Shown here: piece by piece, positions 56,097 to 64,000 of the stretch | How the letters are laid out: every line of letters begins with the position of its first letter | Numbering within the stretch: the first letter of the stretch is position 1 | DNA from: Hyphomicrobiales bacterium | GTDB lineage: Bacteria; Pseudomonadota; Alphaproteobacteria; Rhizobiales; Rhizobiaceae | Length of the DNA: 64,000 nt | Assembly: GCA_900468805.1 (NCBI GenBank) | Contig: UEIF01000001.1 | Span: 1-64,000, forward strand | Reading direction: 5' to 3' | Notes under the pieces: model-generated | Databases searched by the model: none | Told to the model about the DNA's origin: nothing | Seen by the model: only the letters and a program-made list of their open reading frames with translations | Made by a program: the position numbers and the translations under genes

Positions 56097-56117
56097 GCTG
56101 CAGCTTTATAGGATTGG

Positions 56118-56149
56118 AAAGCCCCGCTTCGGTGGGGCTTTTTGTTTTT
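56118..56149. terminator. Terminator of the F0 operon
   Basis: AAAGCCCC (56118-56125) pairs with GGGGCTTT (56134-56141); the inner part closes on a TTCG loop. It is followed by TTGTTTTT. Convergent rnhB lies beyond. Confidence 0.9.
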
Positions 56150-56312
56150 GGCAGATGCTGTGTGATTGGCGTGATGTGTGAGCTTATAATGGCTGCGCCG
56201 CGCCGCAAAGAGAGCCGCTCCGTAGGAACCTACCTCAGAAACGCTCTATATGATGCAAATGGTGTCCCGCCCCCTGTGGTTCGCAAAGACGAGGCGGATA
56301 TCGCACTGGAGT

Positions 56313-57005
56313 TTACTCCTCCAGCATTCCCCCATTCACGTCTCCCACGACGCCGTCCTTGCGGAGTGGCCGGAAGCTCAGTCGGTGTAGGGTGCACGGC
56401 CCGTGCTTCTCGATGCCGGAACGATGCTGCGCCGTGCCATATCCGACATGAGCGGCAAAACCATATTCGGGAAACACCAGATGCGCCCGCGCCATCATTC
56501 GGTCGCGCGTAACCTTTGCCACGATGGAGGCGGCCGCGATCGAAACGGATCGCGCGTCACCCTTCACCACGGCCTGCCCAGGGCAGTCGAGCCCTGTCGG
56601 CACATCCAGCCCATCCGTCAGCACATAACTTGCCTGTATGGCAAGGCCGCAGATCGCGCGGCGCATGGCGTCAAGGCTTGCCTTGCGGATATCGGTTTCG
56701 TCGATGCGTGTGGAACTGGAGGAGGCGATGGAGACTGTTGCGGTCGCAAGAATTTGGACGAACAACTCCTCGCGCCGCTGCGCCGAAAGCTGCTTGGAAT
56801 CGTTAAGCCCCTCGGGGATGCGCTTGGGATCGAGGATCACGGCTGCAGCAACGACAGGTCCGGCAAGCGGTCCGCGTCCGGCCTCATCTGCGCCCGCGAC
56901 AGGCCAGTGGCCCGCCTTGCGGGCTTTCAGCTCGAGCCGGAAATCCGGCACGAGGGGGACCTCTTCAAAGAGCAGAGGAGAATCGGGTGACGTGCGACGT
57001 TTCAT
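56313..57005 (-). CDS. rnhB: Ribonuclease HII
   Basis: 230 aa. Removes ribonucleotides from RNA-DNA hybrids in replication and repair. Catalytic residues: Asp-Glu in [16 protein letters not shown] (about residues 38-53), Asp in [10 protein letters not shown] and Asp in the [20 protein letters not shown] region. C-terminal [18 protein letters not shown] is the family signature. The N-terminal extension of about 35 residues is common in rhizobia. Convergent with the F0 operon and 165 bp downstream of the radical SAM gene. Confidence 0.95.
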   Translation of the reverse strand: MKRRTSPDSPLLFEEVPLVPDFRLELKARKAGHWPVAGADEAGRGPLAGPVVAAAVILDPKRIPEGLNDSKQLSAQRREELFVQILATATVSIASSSSTRIDETDIRKASLDAMRRAICGLAIQASYVLTDGLDVPTGLDCPGQAVVKGDARSVSIAAASIVAKVTRDRMMARAHLVFPEYGFAAHVGYGTAQHRSGIEKHGPCTLHRLSFRPLRKDGVVGDVNGGMLEE

Positions 57006-57170
57006 GCGGTTGAACCTCGCACGCCAACCCGATTTCCTGCAAGCCCCCGGATCAGGGCGGCGACGGCCGGGGGCGGTCCGGCGGATGGTGCGGTCAGGGC
57101 CATCCGCGGGAATTGCGCAAGGCAGAAGACGCAGGGCAGGTCTTCTTCACGCCTTACGCAAAACAATCAA

Positions 57171-58328
57171 TCAGAGCAGCGAAAGCTGCACGCCGCTGCC
57201 ATTGGGCGGCACAAACAGGTCGTCGCGCAGAGCAAGGCTTCGACGGGTCAGCCCAAGCCGCTTTGCCGCCATCTCGAAACGGCGGGCGATCTGCCAGGCA
57301 TAGGGTCCCGCACCCTTCATGCGCTTGCCGAACTCTGCGTCATAATCCTTGCCGCCGCGCATCGAGCGCACCAGTGACATGACATGGCGATAACGATCAG
57401 GGTAATTCTGCAGCAGCCAGTCGCGGAACAGCGGGCTCACCTCGAGCGGCAGCCGCAGCAGCACATAGCTCGCTTCTTCAGCACCCGCCGCCTTGGCAGC
57501 ATCAAGGATGCGTTCCAGCTCGTGGTCGTTGAGCGCGGGGATGACCGGCGCGGCCATCACTGAAGTGCGCACACCAGCCTCGGAAAGCATACGGATCGCC
57601 TCCAGCCTGCGCGTCGGCGTCGATGCCCGCGGCTCCATGAGGCGCGCAAGCTTGCGGTCGAGCGTCGTCACGGAAATGCCGACCCGAACGAGGTTCTTTG
57701 CCGCCATCTCCGTGAGGATATCGAGGTCGCGCAGGATCATCGCCGACTTGGTGACGATCGCCACGGGATGATTGGCCTTGTTCAGCACTTCGAGGAGCTG
57801 CCGCATGACGCGCCATTCCTTCTCGATCGGCTGATACGGGTCGGTATTGGTGCCGATCGCGATGACGCGGACCTTATAGCTCGGCTTGGCGAGTTCGCGC
57901 TCCAGAAGCTTCGGCGCATCCGGCTTGGCGAAGAGCTTGCTTTCGAAATCCAGCCCTGCCGAAAGACCCATATAAGCATGCGTCGGTCGCGCAAAGCAGT
58001 AGATACAGCCATGCTCGCAGCCCCGGTAGGGGTTGATCGATCGGTCAAAGGAAAGATCGGGAGACTCATTGCGAGTGATAGCGGTGCGTGGCTTTTCGAT
58101 CTGCACTTCGGTCCTGAAGGGCGGCAGTTCTTCCAGGCTCTGCCAGCCGTCGTCGAAGGTCTCGCGCTGCATGGGCTCGAAGCGGCCGCTGGGGTTCAAT
58201 CCCGCGCCACGACCGCGCCGTCGGTCGACCTCGACGCGCAGCCCGGAGGTCGCGATCATCGCGTCGGCAATATCTGCCGTATTGGCAGGCGCAAATGCGT
58301 CCTGCCCTGCAAGGGACTGTGGTCTCAT
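57171..58328 (-). CDS. Radical SAM protein, PA0069/SplB-like family
   Basis: 385 aa. The cluster motif is CEHGCIYC (about residues 104-111, C-x3-C-x2-C) after RSINPYRG, the mark of the PA0069 family. Further segments: GTNTDPYQPIEK, VTKSAMILRDLDIL, VGISVTTLDRKLARLMEPRASTPTRRL, and AAPVIPALNDHELE. Binds a 4Fe-4S cluster and SAM. The reaction is not known, though relatedness to spore photoproduct lyase is seen. GGAG 6 nt before the ATG at 58328. May be read together with rnhB. Confidence 0.9.
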   Translation of the reverse strand: MRPQSLAGQDAFAPANTADIADAMIATSGLRVEVDRRRGRGAGLNPSGRFEPMQRETFDDGWQSLEELPPFRTEVQIEKPRTAITRNESPDLSFDRSINPYRGCEHGCIYCFARPTHAYMGLSAGLDFESKLFAKPDAPKLLERELAKPSYKVRVIAIGTNTDPYQPIEKEWRVMRQLLEVLNKANHPVAIVTKSAMILRDLDILTEMAAKNLVRVGISVTTLDRKLARLMEPRASTPTRRLEAIRMLSEAGVRTSVMAAPVIPALNDHELERILDAAKAAGAEEASYVLLRLPLEVSPLFRDWLLQNYPDRYRHVMSLVRSMRGGKDYDAEFGKRMKGAGPYAWQIARRFEMAAKRLGLTRRSLALRDDLFVPPNGSGVQLSLL

Positions 58329-58467
58329 CGGATTCTCCAGCGGCGGAAAACGCTCGATCCCGCTCGTTTTGATGATTAAATTCCTATCCGTAAAACGTGA
58401 ACAATGCAAGAACAAAATGGGGAAAGTCGCGCTGGCAAAATTTTGTGCGGCGCTCTATAAACAGGCA

Positions 58468-58986
58468 ATGTTGACCGTCGTTCTTGAATGCCAGGATCAG
58501 GAACCTGAGCTGGCCCAGACTCTATCGGCATTGGTGGCAGGCGCCGTGGAAGGCCTCGTCAGCGATGTGGTCGTGCTCGATCACGGCTCGCGCGACGGCA
58601 CCTCGCGGGTGGCGGATGCGGCCGGCTGCCGTTTCCATTCGCAGTGGGATATCAAGGACATCATCCGTTCAGCTCGCGGCGAATGGTTGCTCTTCGTCGA
58701 GCCGGGTGCGAGGCCGCAAGCGGGGTGGATCGATGAGGTCGCGGAATATGTGGCGTTGAACAAGGTCCCCGCACGCTTTACTGCCTCACGCGGCTATCGC
58801 CGCCCCTTCTTCCAGCGAGTCGGTCGTGCTAGGCCGCCACTGGAACTCGGCCTGCTCATTCCGAAGAAACTTGCCATTTCAGCCGCAACGAGCGGCATGC
58901 GCCTTACCGAATTCGTCAAGGCACAGAAGCCGCACCGGCTCTCCAGCGAATTGATTCCCTCCTGGGTCGCCCGCGCTGCGCGGTAG
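58468..58986 (+). CDS. Small family 2-like glycosyltransferase
   Basis: 172 aa. Starts MLTVVLECQDQEPELAQTLSAL like the first strand and helix of a GT-A fold, then SDVVVLDHGSRDGTSRVADAAG in place of the nucleotide-binding segment, and GEWLLFVEPGARPQAGW where the D-x-D motif would lie (here E-P-G). It is shorter than active GT2 enzymes and lacks a clear DxD, so it may be inactive or bind something else. Start at 58468; an ATG at 58417 would add 17 residues. Divergent from the radical SAM gene. Confidence 0.75.
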   Translation: MLTVVLECQDQEPELAQTLSALVAGAVEGLVSDVVVLDHGSRDGTSRVADAAGCRFHSQWDIKDIIRSARGEWLLFVEPGARPQAGWIDEVAEYVALNKVPARFTASRGYRRPFFQRVGRARPPLELGLLIPKKLAISAATSGMRLTEFVKAQKPHRLSSELIPSWVARAAR

Positions 58987-59166
58987 CTGCCGTATTCCTC
59001 GACATTGCGAAAAGATGGCGCCCAATAGGGTTTCGCGCTATAACTTCGCTATGGCGCCGCCGAAGCGCCTCGCTTCGTAACGGATGGCCATGGATGCCGG
59101 TGAACGGCGGAACAGGTCAGCGAAAATCTCCTCTTCTGCCGGGTTCCCGGCGAAAGGAGGTGCGTC

Positions 59167-59481
59167 ATGCTACGCGATATGGTCCACGGCCTGCTGGCGG
59201 TCATATTGACGATGTTGGTGATCGCGCACCCGCATCCGGCAGCATCGCAGATGATGCGCAGTTGCGCAGGCCGATCCGAGATCGTCAATTTCCTGAACAG
59301 CAATTTTGCTGAAAAGCTCACGGCCGTCGGATTGATCGACCAGAACGCCGTTCTTGAGGTTTATGCCGCCGAAAGCGGCACCTGGACGCTCGTCGTCACG
59401 GATGTTCACGGCATAAGCTGCGTGCTGCTGTCTGGTGACAGCTGGGAAACGATGCCCACCCTGCCGGGCCTTGCGACATAG
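59167..59481 (+). CDS. Small secreted protein, unknown function
   Basis: 104 aa, family not recognised. Signal peptide 1-27 (ends PAAS-Q), then a compact domain with two Cys (RSCAGR and GISCVLL), likely a disulfide in the periplasm. The segment VGLIDQNAVLEVYAAESGTWTLVVTDVHG suggests a small beta fold. AAAGGAGGT 6 nt before the ATG is among the strongest ribosome sites in the window. Convergent with moaB, 23 nt between stops. Confidence 0.78.
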   Translation: MLRDMVHGLLAVILTMLVIAHPHPAASQMMRSCAGRSEIVNFLNSNFAEKLTAVGLIDQNAVLEVYAAESGTWTLVVTDVHGISCVLLSGDSWETMPTLPGLAT

Positions 59482-59504
59482 GGAATGCCGCACTTGTAGC
59501 CGGT

Positions 59505-60059
59505 CTATTTCGTCGCGCCGCGCTTCAGGTGCTCGTCCAGACGCGGCATGATCTCCACGAAATTGCAGGGCATCTGCCGGTAGTCGAGCTGCGCCTTCAA
59601 GATGCCGTCCCACGCGTCCTTGCAGGCACCCGGCGAGCCCGGCAGCACGAAGATGAAGGTGGCATTGGCGACACCTGCCGTGGCGCGCGACTGGATCGTC
59701 GAAGTGCCGATCTTGTCGTAGGAAATACGATGGAACACGGCCGAAAACCCGTCCATCCGCTTTTCGAAGAGCGGTTCCAGCGCGTCGGGCGTCACGTCGC
59801 GACCGGTGAAGCCGGTCCCGCCCGTGGTGATGACGACGTCGATCTCCTTGGCTTCAGTCCAGGCGCGTACGCGTGCGGTGATCCTCTCGCGGTCGTCAGG
59901 CACGATATCGCGATCGACCAGTTGATGCCCGGCTTCCGCAATCCGTGCCACCAGCGTATCGCCGGATTTGTCGTCAGCCAGCGTGCGCGTATCCGAAACG
60001 GTCAGAACCGCAATGCCGAGGGGTATAAAAGCTCGTTTTTCGTCCAGGCCTGCCATCAT
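59505..60059 (-). CDS. moaB: Molybdenum cofactor biosynthesis protein B
   Basis: 184 aa. MoaB/MogA fold that binds molybdopterin and in many bacteria adenylates it before molybdenum insertion. Visible: IAVLTVSDTRTLADDKSGD, the loop VITTGGTGFTGRDVTPDAL (about residues 76-94), and FVLPGSPGACKDAW (about 137-150). The start overlaps the ispE stop (ATGA). An ATG one codon later is equally possible. Confidence 0.94.
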   Translation of the reverse strand: MMAGLDEKRAFIPLGIAVLTVSDTRTLADDKSGDTLVARIAEAGHQLVDRDIVPDDRERITARVRAWTEAKEIDVVITTGGTGFTGRDVTPDALEPLFEKRMDGFSAVFHRISYDKIGTSTIQSRATAGVANATFIFVLPGSPGACKDAWDGILKAQLDYRQMPCNFVEIMPRLDEHLKRGATK

Positions 60060-60949
60060 GCACCTCCTGCGAAAGTCTCCGTCGACTGGAAATACCAGTC
60101 CGGGCGGGCCGCGTGAAGATGCTCAGCGGCACGCAGCGCAGCAACGGGTGTCTCGAAGATGCCGAAGCAGGTCGCGCCAGAGCCGGACATGCGGGTGAAA
60201 AGCGCGCCTTCTGCCGCGAGCATGTCTGAAATCTCCGCGATTTCGGGAACCATTTCCCGTGCTGGCAGCTCAAGATCATTGCGTGTCGCCCGTATGGCTT
60301 CCATCCAGTGCGGCGTCTTCATCAGGACCAGCGGAGGATTATTCTTGCTGACGAGCCGCCGGAAGATCTCGGGTGTGGAAACGCCTTTCAGCGGATTGGC
60401 GAGCACCATGGCGAAGGAGGGCAAGGCATCAGCCGTCTCTATCTTTTCGCCTATACCACGTGCGATCAGCGGCGTGCTTTTCAGGCACATCGGCACGTCG
60501 GCCCCAAGTTTCAGCGCCAGGGTGGCGATGATTTCGGCCGGAAGCGCCACATCCCACAGGCGCATCAGCCCGCGCAGCGTCGCTGCCGCATCGGCTGAAC
60601 CGCCACCGATGCCGGAGGCGACTGGCAGGTTCTTCTCCAGATGGATGCGCACGGGCGGAGCACCGCCTGCCGCGTCCCGCAGCAGGTCGCGCGCCTTCAG
60701 CACGAGATTGGTGCCGGGATCATCGGCCAGCGCATCGGCGAACTGGCCGGAAAGCGTAAAATCGTCGGCGTCTGCTAGCGCAAAGCTCAGCCGGTCGCCA
60801 TACCGCGCAAATGTCACCAGCATTTCAAGAAGATGATAGCCATCAGGCCTCTGGCCCGTCACATGCAGGGCCAGATTGATTTTTGCGCAGGCATCTTCGG
60901 TAACGGCGAAATCGCCTGTTACGGAAAGCGGCATGCCCGTTTCAGGCAT
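60056..60949 (-). CDS. ispE: 4-diphosphocytidyl-2-C-methyl-D-erythritol kinase
   Basis: 297 aa GHMP kinase of the MEP isoprenoid pathway. N-terminal AKINLALHVTGQRPDGYHLLEMLV (about residues 18-41) contains the catalytic Lys/Asp region; the ATP loop is LPVASGIGGGSADAAATLRGL (about 108-128), and the C-terminal RMSGSGATCFGIFE closes the site. Upstream of moaB with a 4-nt overlap and downstream of the TPR gene by 6 nt, so three genes share a transcript. Confidence 0.95.
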   Translation of the reverse strand: MPETGMPLSVTGDFAVTEDACAKINLALHVTGQRPDGYHLLEMLVTFARYGDRLSFALADADDFTLSGQFADALADDPGTNLVLKARDLLRDAAGGAPPVRIHLEKNLPVASGIGGGSADAAATLRGLMRLWDVALPAEIIATLALKLGADVPMCLKSTPLIARGIGEKIETADALPSFAMVLANPLKGVSTPEIFRRLVSKNNPPLVLMKTPHWMEAIRATRNDLELPAREMVPEIAEISDMLAAEGALFTRMSGSGATCFGIFETPVAALRAAEHLHAARPDWYFQSTETFAGGA

Positions 60950-60955
60950 GCGGCC

Positions 60956-62788
60956 TCAGGATTTCTTGTCGACCGGCGGCGGCGGCACCGGCTGAGGGTC
61001 CGGCTGCTTCTTGTCAGCAGCCTTGGAGTCGTCATCCTGGGCCGGCAGGCCGTTGGCAACCTTTTCCTTGATCTTCGGGATCTCGGCTTCCTCTGGTTCG
61101 GAGGCAAGAGCGCGGTTCCACTGGTAGACGGCTTCGAGCTTGCGGCCGACACGCCAGTAGGCATCGCCGAGATGGTTGTTGATCGTCGCGTCACCAGCCT
61201 TGATCTGGGCAGCACGCTCCAGCTCGTCGACAGCATCGTCGAAACGGTTGAGGCGGAAATAGGCCCAGCCGAGCGAGTCGATGATGTAACCGTCGTCAGG
61301 GCGTAGCTCGACGGCCTTCTTGATCATCTCAAGACCTTCATCGAGGTTGCGGTTCATGTCGATCCAGGAATAGCCGAGATAGTTCAGAACCTGCGGCTGG
61401 TTGGGGTTAAGGTCCAGCGCCTTGCGGAAGCTCGGCTCCGCCTGATCCCACTTCTTCAGCCGCTCATAGGCGATGCCGCGCTGGAAGAAGACGCTCCAGT
61501 CGGCGCGACCCGGCAGCGGTCCAATCATCTCGACGGCCTTGTCGTAATTGTCGGCCATCGCCTGATAGTCCTTGGCGTCGGACAGTACGCTGCCATAGGC
61601 GAGATAGCTTCTGATATCCTTCGGGTCGGAGACGATCAGCGCTTGCAGATGCTTGCGGGCGTCATCCACCTTGCCGCCCTGGGCCAGCGCCAGGCCGAGC
61701 TGCAGTTCGGAGATGCGGCGCATCGGAGAATTCGCCGGCACTTTCTGATAAAGCGCGATGGCGCGGTCCATCTGGCTCTGCTTTTCGGCAATGCCGCCGA
61801 GCAATACCAGCGTGTCGGCGCTGTTGGGATCAAGCGCGTTGGCGGTCTGCAGGTAGAGCGAGACGATGTCTTCGGCGCCGTCACGGTTCAGCGCACCGCC
61901 GACCGAGAAGAGCACGCCGGCCGCACCTTCTTCGGCACTCTTGACCTGCTGTTCCTGCTTTTCGCCCTTCTCGATGCTGTCGCGCAAGGCATTCAGCGGT
62001 GCGTAGTTTGGCAGCAGGTTATCGCCGACCGAGACGGCGTCGAGCGCCTTCTGCTTGTTGCCCTGCGAGGCTTCGAGGCGGGCGAGCGCCATGATGGCGC
62101 GCATGAAGGTATCAGGCGCAGTGGCGCCGCCTTCCTTGTCAAGCACGGCATCGTTCAGGTGCTGGCGGGCGGATTTGACGTCGCCATTGACGACTGCGAT
62201 CGCGCCGGCATTGTAATTCTGGAAGATGCGGACCCAATCCGGCCCCTTCATCTTCTCGACCATGGCGAGCCCTTCCTTGCCGCGGCCTGCGCCGACGCGT
62301 GCCCAGGCCAGCAAAAGGTCGTTCATCATGCGGTCGAGATCGTTCGGCCCGTCATATTTCAGGATCGATTCCGCGGTCTTGAATTCGCCGCGCCGCATCG
62401 CATCCATACCGCGCACGATCGTGGTGATGCGCTCGACTGTCGGGTCGCCCTTCAGGTCGTTGGCATATTTCACGCCGTCCTTGATGTCGCCGTTGAGCAG
62501 CAGCGAGATCATCAGGCGCTGACGGATTTCCGGATTGCCCGGCTCGATCTGCAAGGCTTTCTTGTAGAGCTCGATCGCGGTCGGATAGTCGTGATCCACA
62601 TCGGCCGTGCGGGCAGCGAGGAACGCACCCGAGAACGTGGAAACGCTGTCCGGATCGAAGGTCACGGTCTTGCCGGCATCATCCGCCTTGGCCGCGTCTT
62701 CGGCGTTCACGCCGCCGATTCCGCCGAGCGAAAGGACCGCCGCCAGGGCTACGCTCGAAAGGAGACGGGTGACAAATCTCTGCCGCAT
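60956..62788 (-). CDS. Exported tetratricopeptide repeat protein
   Basis: 610 aa. Signal peptide about 1-30 (ends VNA-ED), then TPR units over almost the whole length, clearest at residues about 55-90 (DYPTAIELYKKALQIEPGNPEIRQRL-type unit) and 440-560 (WDQAEPSFRKALDLNPNQPQVLNYLGY). The tail is Lys/Pro-rich. A periplasmic scaffold, possibly in envelope assembly. AAAGG before ATG 62788 fixes the start. First gene of the TPR-ispE-moaB transcript. Confidence 0.9.
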   Translation of the reverse strand: MRQRFVTRLLSSVALAAVLSLGGIGGVNAEDAAKADDAGKTVTFDPDSVSTFSGAFLAARTADVDHDYPTAIELYKKALQIEPGNPEIRQRLMISLLLNGDIKDGVKYANDLKGDPTVERITTIVRGMDAMRRGEFKTAESILKYDGPNDLDRMMNDLLLAWARVGAGRGKEGLAMVEKMKGPDWVRIFQNYNAGAIAVVNGDVKSARQHLNDAVLDKEGGATAPDTFMRAIMALARLEASQGNKQKALDAVSVGDNLLPNYAPLNALRDSIEKGEKQEQQVKSAEEGAAGVLFSVGGALNRDGAEDIVSLYLQTANALDPNSADTLVLLGGIAEKQSQMDRAIALYQKVPANSPMRRISELQLGLALAQGGKVDDARKHLQALIVSDPKDIRSYLAYGSVLSDAKDYQAMADNYDKAVEMIGPLPGRADWSVFFQRGIAYERLKKWDQAEPSFRKALDLNPNQPQVLNYLGYSWIDMNRNLDEGLEMIKKAVELRPDDGYIIDSLGWAYFRLNRFDDAVDELERAAQIKAGDATINNHLGDAYWRVGRKLEAVYQWNRALASEPEEAEIPKIKEKVANGLPAQDDDSKAADKKQPDPQPVPPPPVDKKS

Positions 62789-63001
62789 TAGAAAACCTTT
62801 CTTCAGGGACGGCCAGCTGAACACGTCGACCGCAAAATCAGTTGCAAACACTGATTCATAACAGGATGGCTTTTTTGAAGCGGCCCTGCAAGAAATTCAG
62901 CCCTCGTTCAAGGACGTTTGATTAAAGCGCGCGCGCAAGAGGGCGCGGCGGTTTTGCGATAACGACATACGTCAAGCAAATCCCGGATATCGTGACACGC
63001 T

Positions 63002-64000
63002 TTAGTTCACGCGCTCGATGCAGAAGTCGATGACTTCCATCAGCGCCGATTTCCAGGCACTGTCCGGCAGCGGTGCGAGCGCATCCCGGGCGATCGTGCC
63101 GTAATGGACGGCACGCTGGATCGTGTCGTTGAGCGTACCGTATTTGGTGATCAGGCCGAGGGCCTTTTCCAGATTGGCATCGCTGCTGTTGCCGCCTTCG
63201 ATCGCATCGCGCCAGAAAGCGCGCTCTTCCTGCGTGCCGCGGCGATAGGCGAGGATGACGGGCAGGGTGATCTTGCCCTCGCGGAAGTCGTCGCCGACAT
63301 TCTTGCCGAGATCGGCCGCCTTGCCGCCGTAGTCCAGCGCATCGTCGACGAGCTGGAAGGCGAGCCCGAGGTTCATGCCGTAGGATTTCAGCGCATTGCG
63401 GCCGGACTTGTTGGTCTCGGCAACGATCGGTCCGACTTCGGCAGCGGCCGCAAAGAGGGCCGCCGTCTTGGCGCGGATGACCGAGAGGTAGTCGTCTTCA
63501 GTCGTCTCCATGTTCTTGGCAACGGACAGCTGCAGCACCTCGCCCTCGGCGATGACGCAGGCCGCGGAAGAAAGCACGTCGAGCGCTTCCAGCGAGCCGA
63601 CTTCCACCATCATGCGGAAGGCCTGGCCGAGCAGGAAGTCGCCGACGAGAACGCTTGCCTGGTTGCCCCAGATCGTGCGAGCGGTCGATTTTCCGCGGCG
63701 CAGGTCGCTTTCGTCCACGACATCGTCGTGCAGCAGCGTTGCCGTATGCATGAACTCGACTGATGTGGCGAGCTTGATGTGGTTCTCGCCCTTGTAGCCG
63801 AAGAGCGAGGCCGTAGCGAGCGTCAGCATTGGCCGCAGGCGCTTGCCGCCGGAGGAGATAAGATGGTTCGCCACCTCCGGGATCATCTGGACATCGGAGC
63901 CGGCCTTAGAAAGGATAAGCTGGTTCACCCGCTCCATATCCGTCTTGGTGAGGTCCACCAGCGGCTTTATGGAAGCCAGTTTGTTTTTGTTTTCTTCAAG
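63002..64000 (-). CDS. ispB: Polyprenyl (octaprenyl) diphosphate synthase, 5' end beyond window
   Basis: Partial: the frame stays open through the right edge with sensible sequence (LEENKNKLASIKPL before the in-frame GTG at 63958), so the true start lies outside. About 332 aa are visible. First Asp-rich motif LLHDDVVDESDLRRG and second FQLVDDALDYGG are complete, as is GGKRLRPML for IPP binding. Makes the long isoprenoid tail of ubiquinone. Single gene on this strand, separated from the TPR gene by about 210 bp. Confidence 0.95.
   Translation of the reverse strand, partial: LEENKNKLASIKPLVDLTKTDMERVNQLILSKAGSDVQMIPEVANHLISSGGKRLRPMLTLATASLFGYKGENHIKLATSVEFMHTATLLHDDVVDESDLRRGKSTARTIWGNQASVLVGDFLLGQAFRMMVEVGSLEALDVLSSAACVIAEGEVLQLSVAKNMETTEDDYLSVIRAKTAALFAAAAEVGPIVAETNKSGRNALKSYGMNLGLAFQLVDDALDYGGKAADLGKNVGDDFREGKITLPVILAYRRGTQEERAFWRDAIEGGNSSDANLEKALGLITKYGTLNDTIQRAVHYGTIARDALAPLPDSAWKSALMEVIDFCIERVN

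Noticed and set aside
56114..56512. Plus-strand frame between the F0 terminator and rnhB
   Set aside because: Its second half runs antisense through rnhB. The part at 56189-56312 reads MAAPRRKESRSVGTYLRNAL and could be a tiny gene, but there is no clear ribosome site or stop before rnhB.
63002..63958. GTG at 63958 as the ispB start
   Set aside because: The frame continues upstream to the window edge with sensible residues, and family members have a longer N-terminus, so the gene is treated as partial.

Overview
The window is a gene-dense, GC-rich stretch of chromosome from an alphaproteobacterium of the Rhizobiaceae, most likely Rhizobium or a close relative. The pointers are the hisS-hisZ-hisG cluster with a short HisG, groES-groEL behind a CIRCE operator, the split F0 operon (atpI-atpB-atpE-b'-b) next to rnhB, small alphaproteobacterial families (DUF4170, DUF2093), a De Ley-Doudoroff-type galactose cluster, a CtrA-type box, and short palindromic intergenic repeats of the kind I associate with rhizobia. 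Assignment rests on gene content and order; no database search was possible. I saw no rRNA, tRNA, CRISPR array, insertion sequence or phage gene.

Layout. 0.1-6.8 kb: two L,D-transpeptidases, tag with a coupled secreted protein, a HAD hydrolase, an aldo/keto reductase, two small metal-binding-looking exported proteins (one DUF305), and an unrecognised Rossmann-like protein. 6.9-10.4 kb: hisS, hisZ, hisG. 10.5-12.4 kb: DoxX protein, glutathione transferase, lone PAS-like protein. 13.2-15.3 kb: groEL/groES with CIRCE and promoter. 15.6-22.1 kb: HAD-IIA phosphatase, ribF, MFS carrier, ileS. 22.2-27.3 kb: lipoprotein, small membrane protein plus tadA, an rluB-like pseudouridine synthase with a repetitive basic tail, rsmD, patatin-like lipase. 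27.4-35.5 kb: Kef-type antiporter, pmbA, and an envelope group (inositol-monophosphatase-like, DUF4170, waaA, HAD, lpxK, DUF2093). 35.5-41.4 kb: mutL, a PAS/receiver protein without a kinase domain, a GGDEF-EAL protein with a degenerate GGDEF site, and a PRC-barrel protein. 41.7-45.8 kb: lactonase, dgoA, dgoK, SDR and a divergent iclR regulator. 46.1-53.2 kb: LuxR-type regulator, mrp/apbC, corA, kup, SleB-type cell-wall hydrolase. 53.5-57.0 kb: F0 ATP synthase operon and rnhB. 57.2-64 kb: radical SAM protein, small glycosyltransferase, secreted protein, moaB-ispE, TPR protein, and ispB, which runs off the right edge.

How the genes work together. Most are housekeeping: translation (hisS, ileS, tadA, rsmD, rluB-like), folding (groESL), energy (F0), repair (tag, mutL, rnhB), isoprenoids (ispE, ispB), Kdo/lipid A assembly (waaA, lpxK). 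The galactose cluster covers oxidation, lactone opening, phosphorylation and aldol cleavage; the galactonate dehydratase is not here. The most interesting parts are the regulatory pair at 37.5-40.7 kb, with a perfect TTAA-N7-TTAA box and a 16-bp palindrome upstream; a short repeat family found in five intergenic gaps, all of them between convergent genes; four 165-bp in-frame repeats in the pseudouridine synthase; and a 25-bp exact copy of the groEL 3' end. I did not find a wholly new multi-gene system such as a defence island or biosynthetic cluster.
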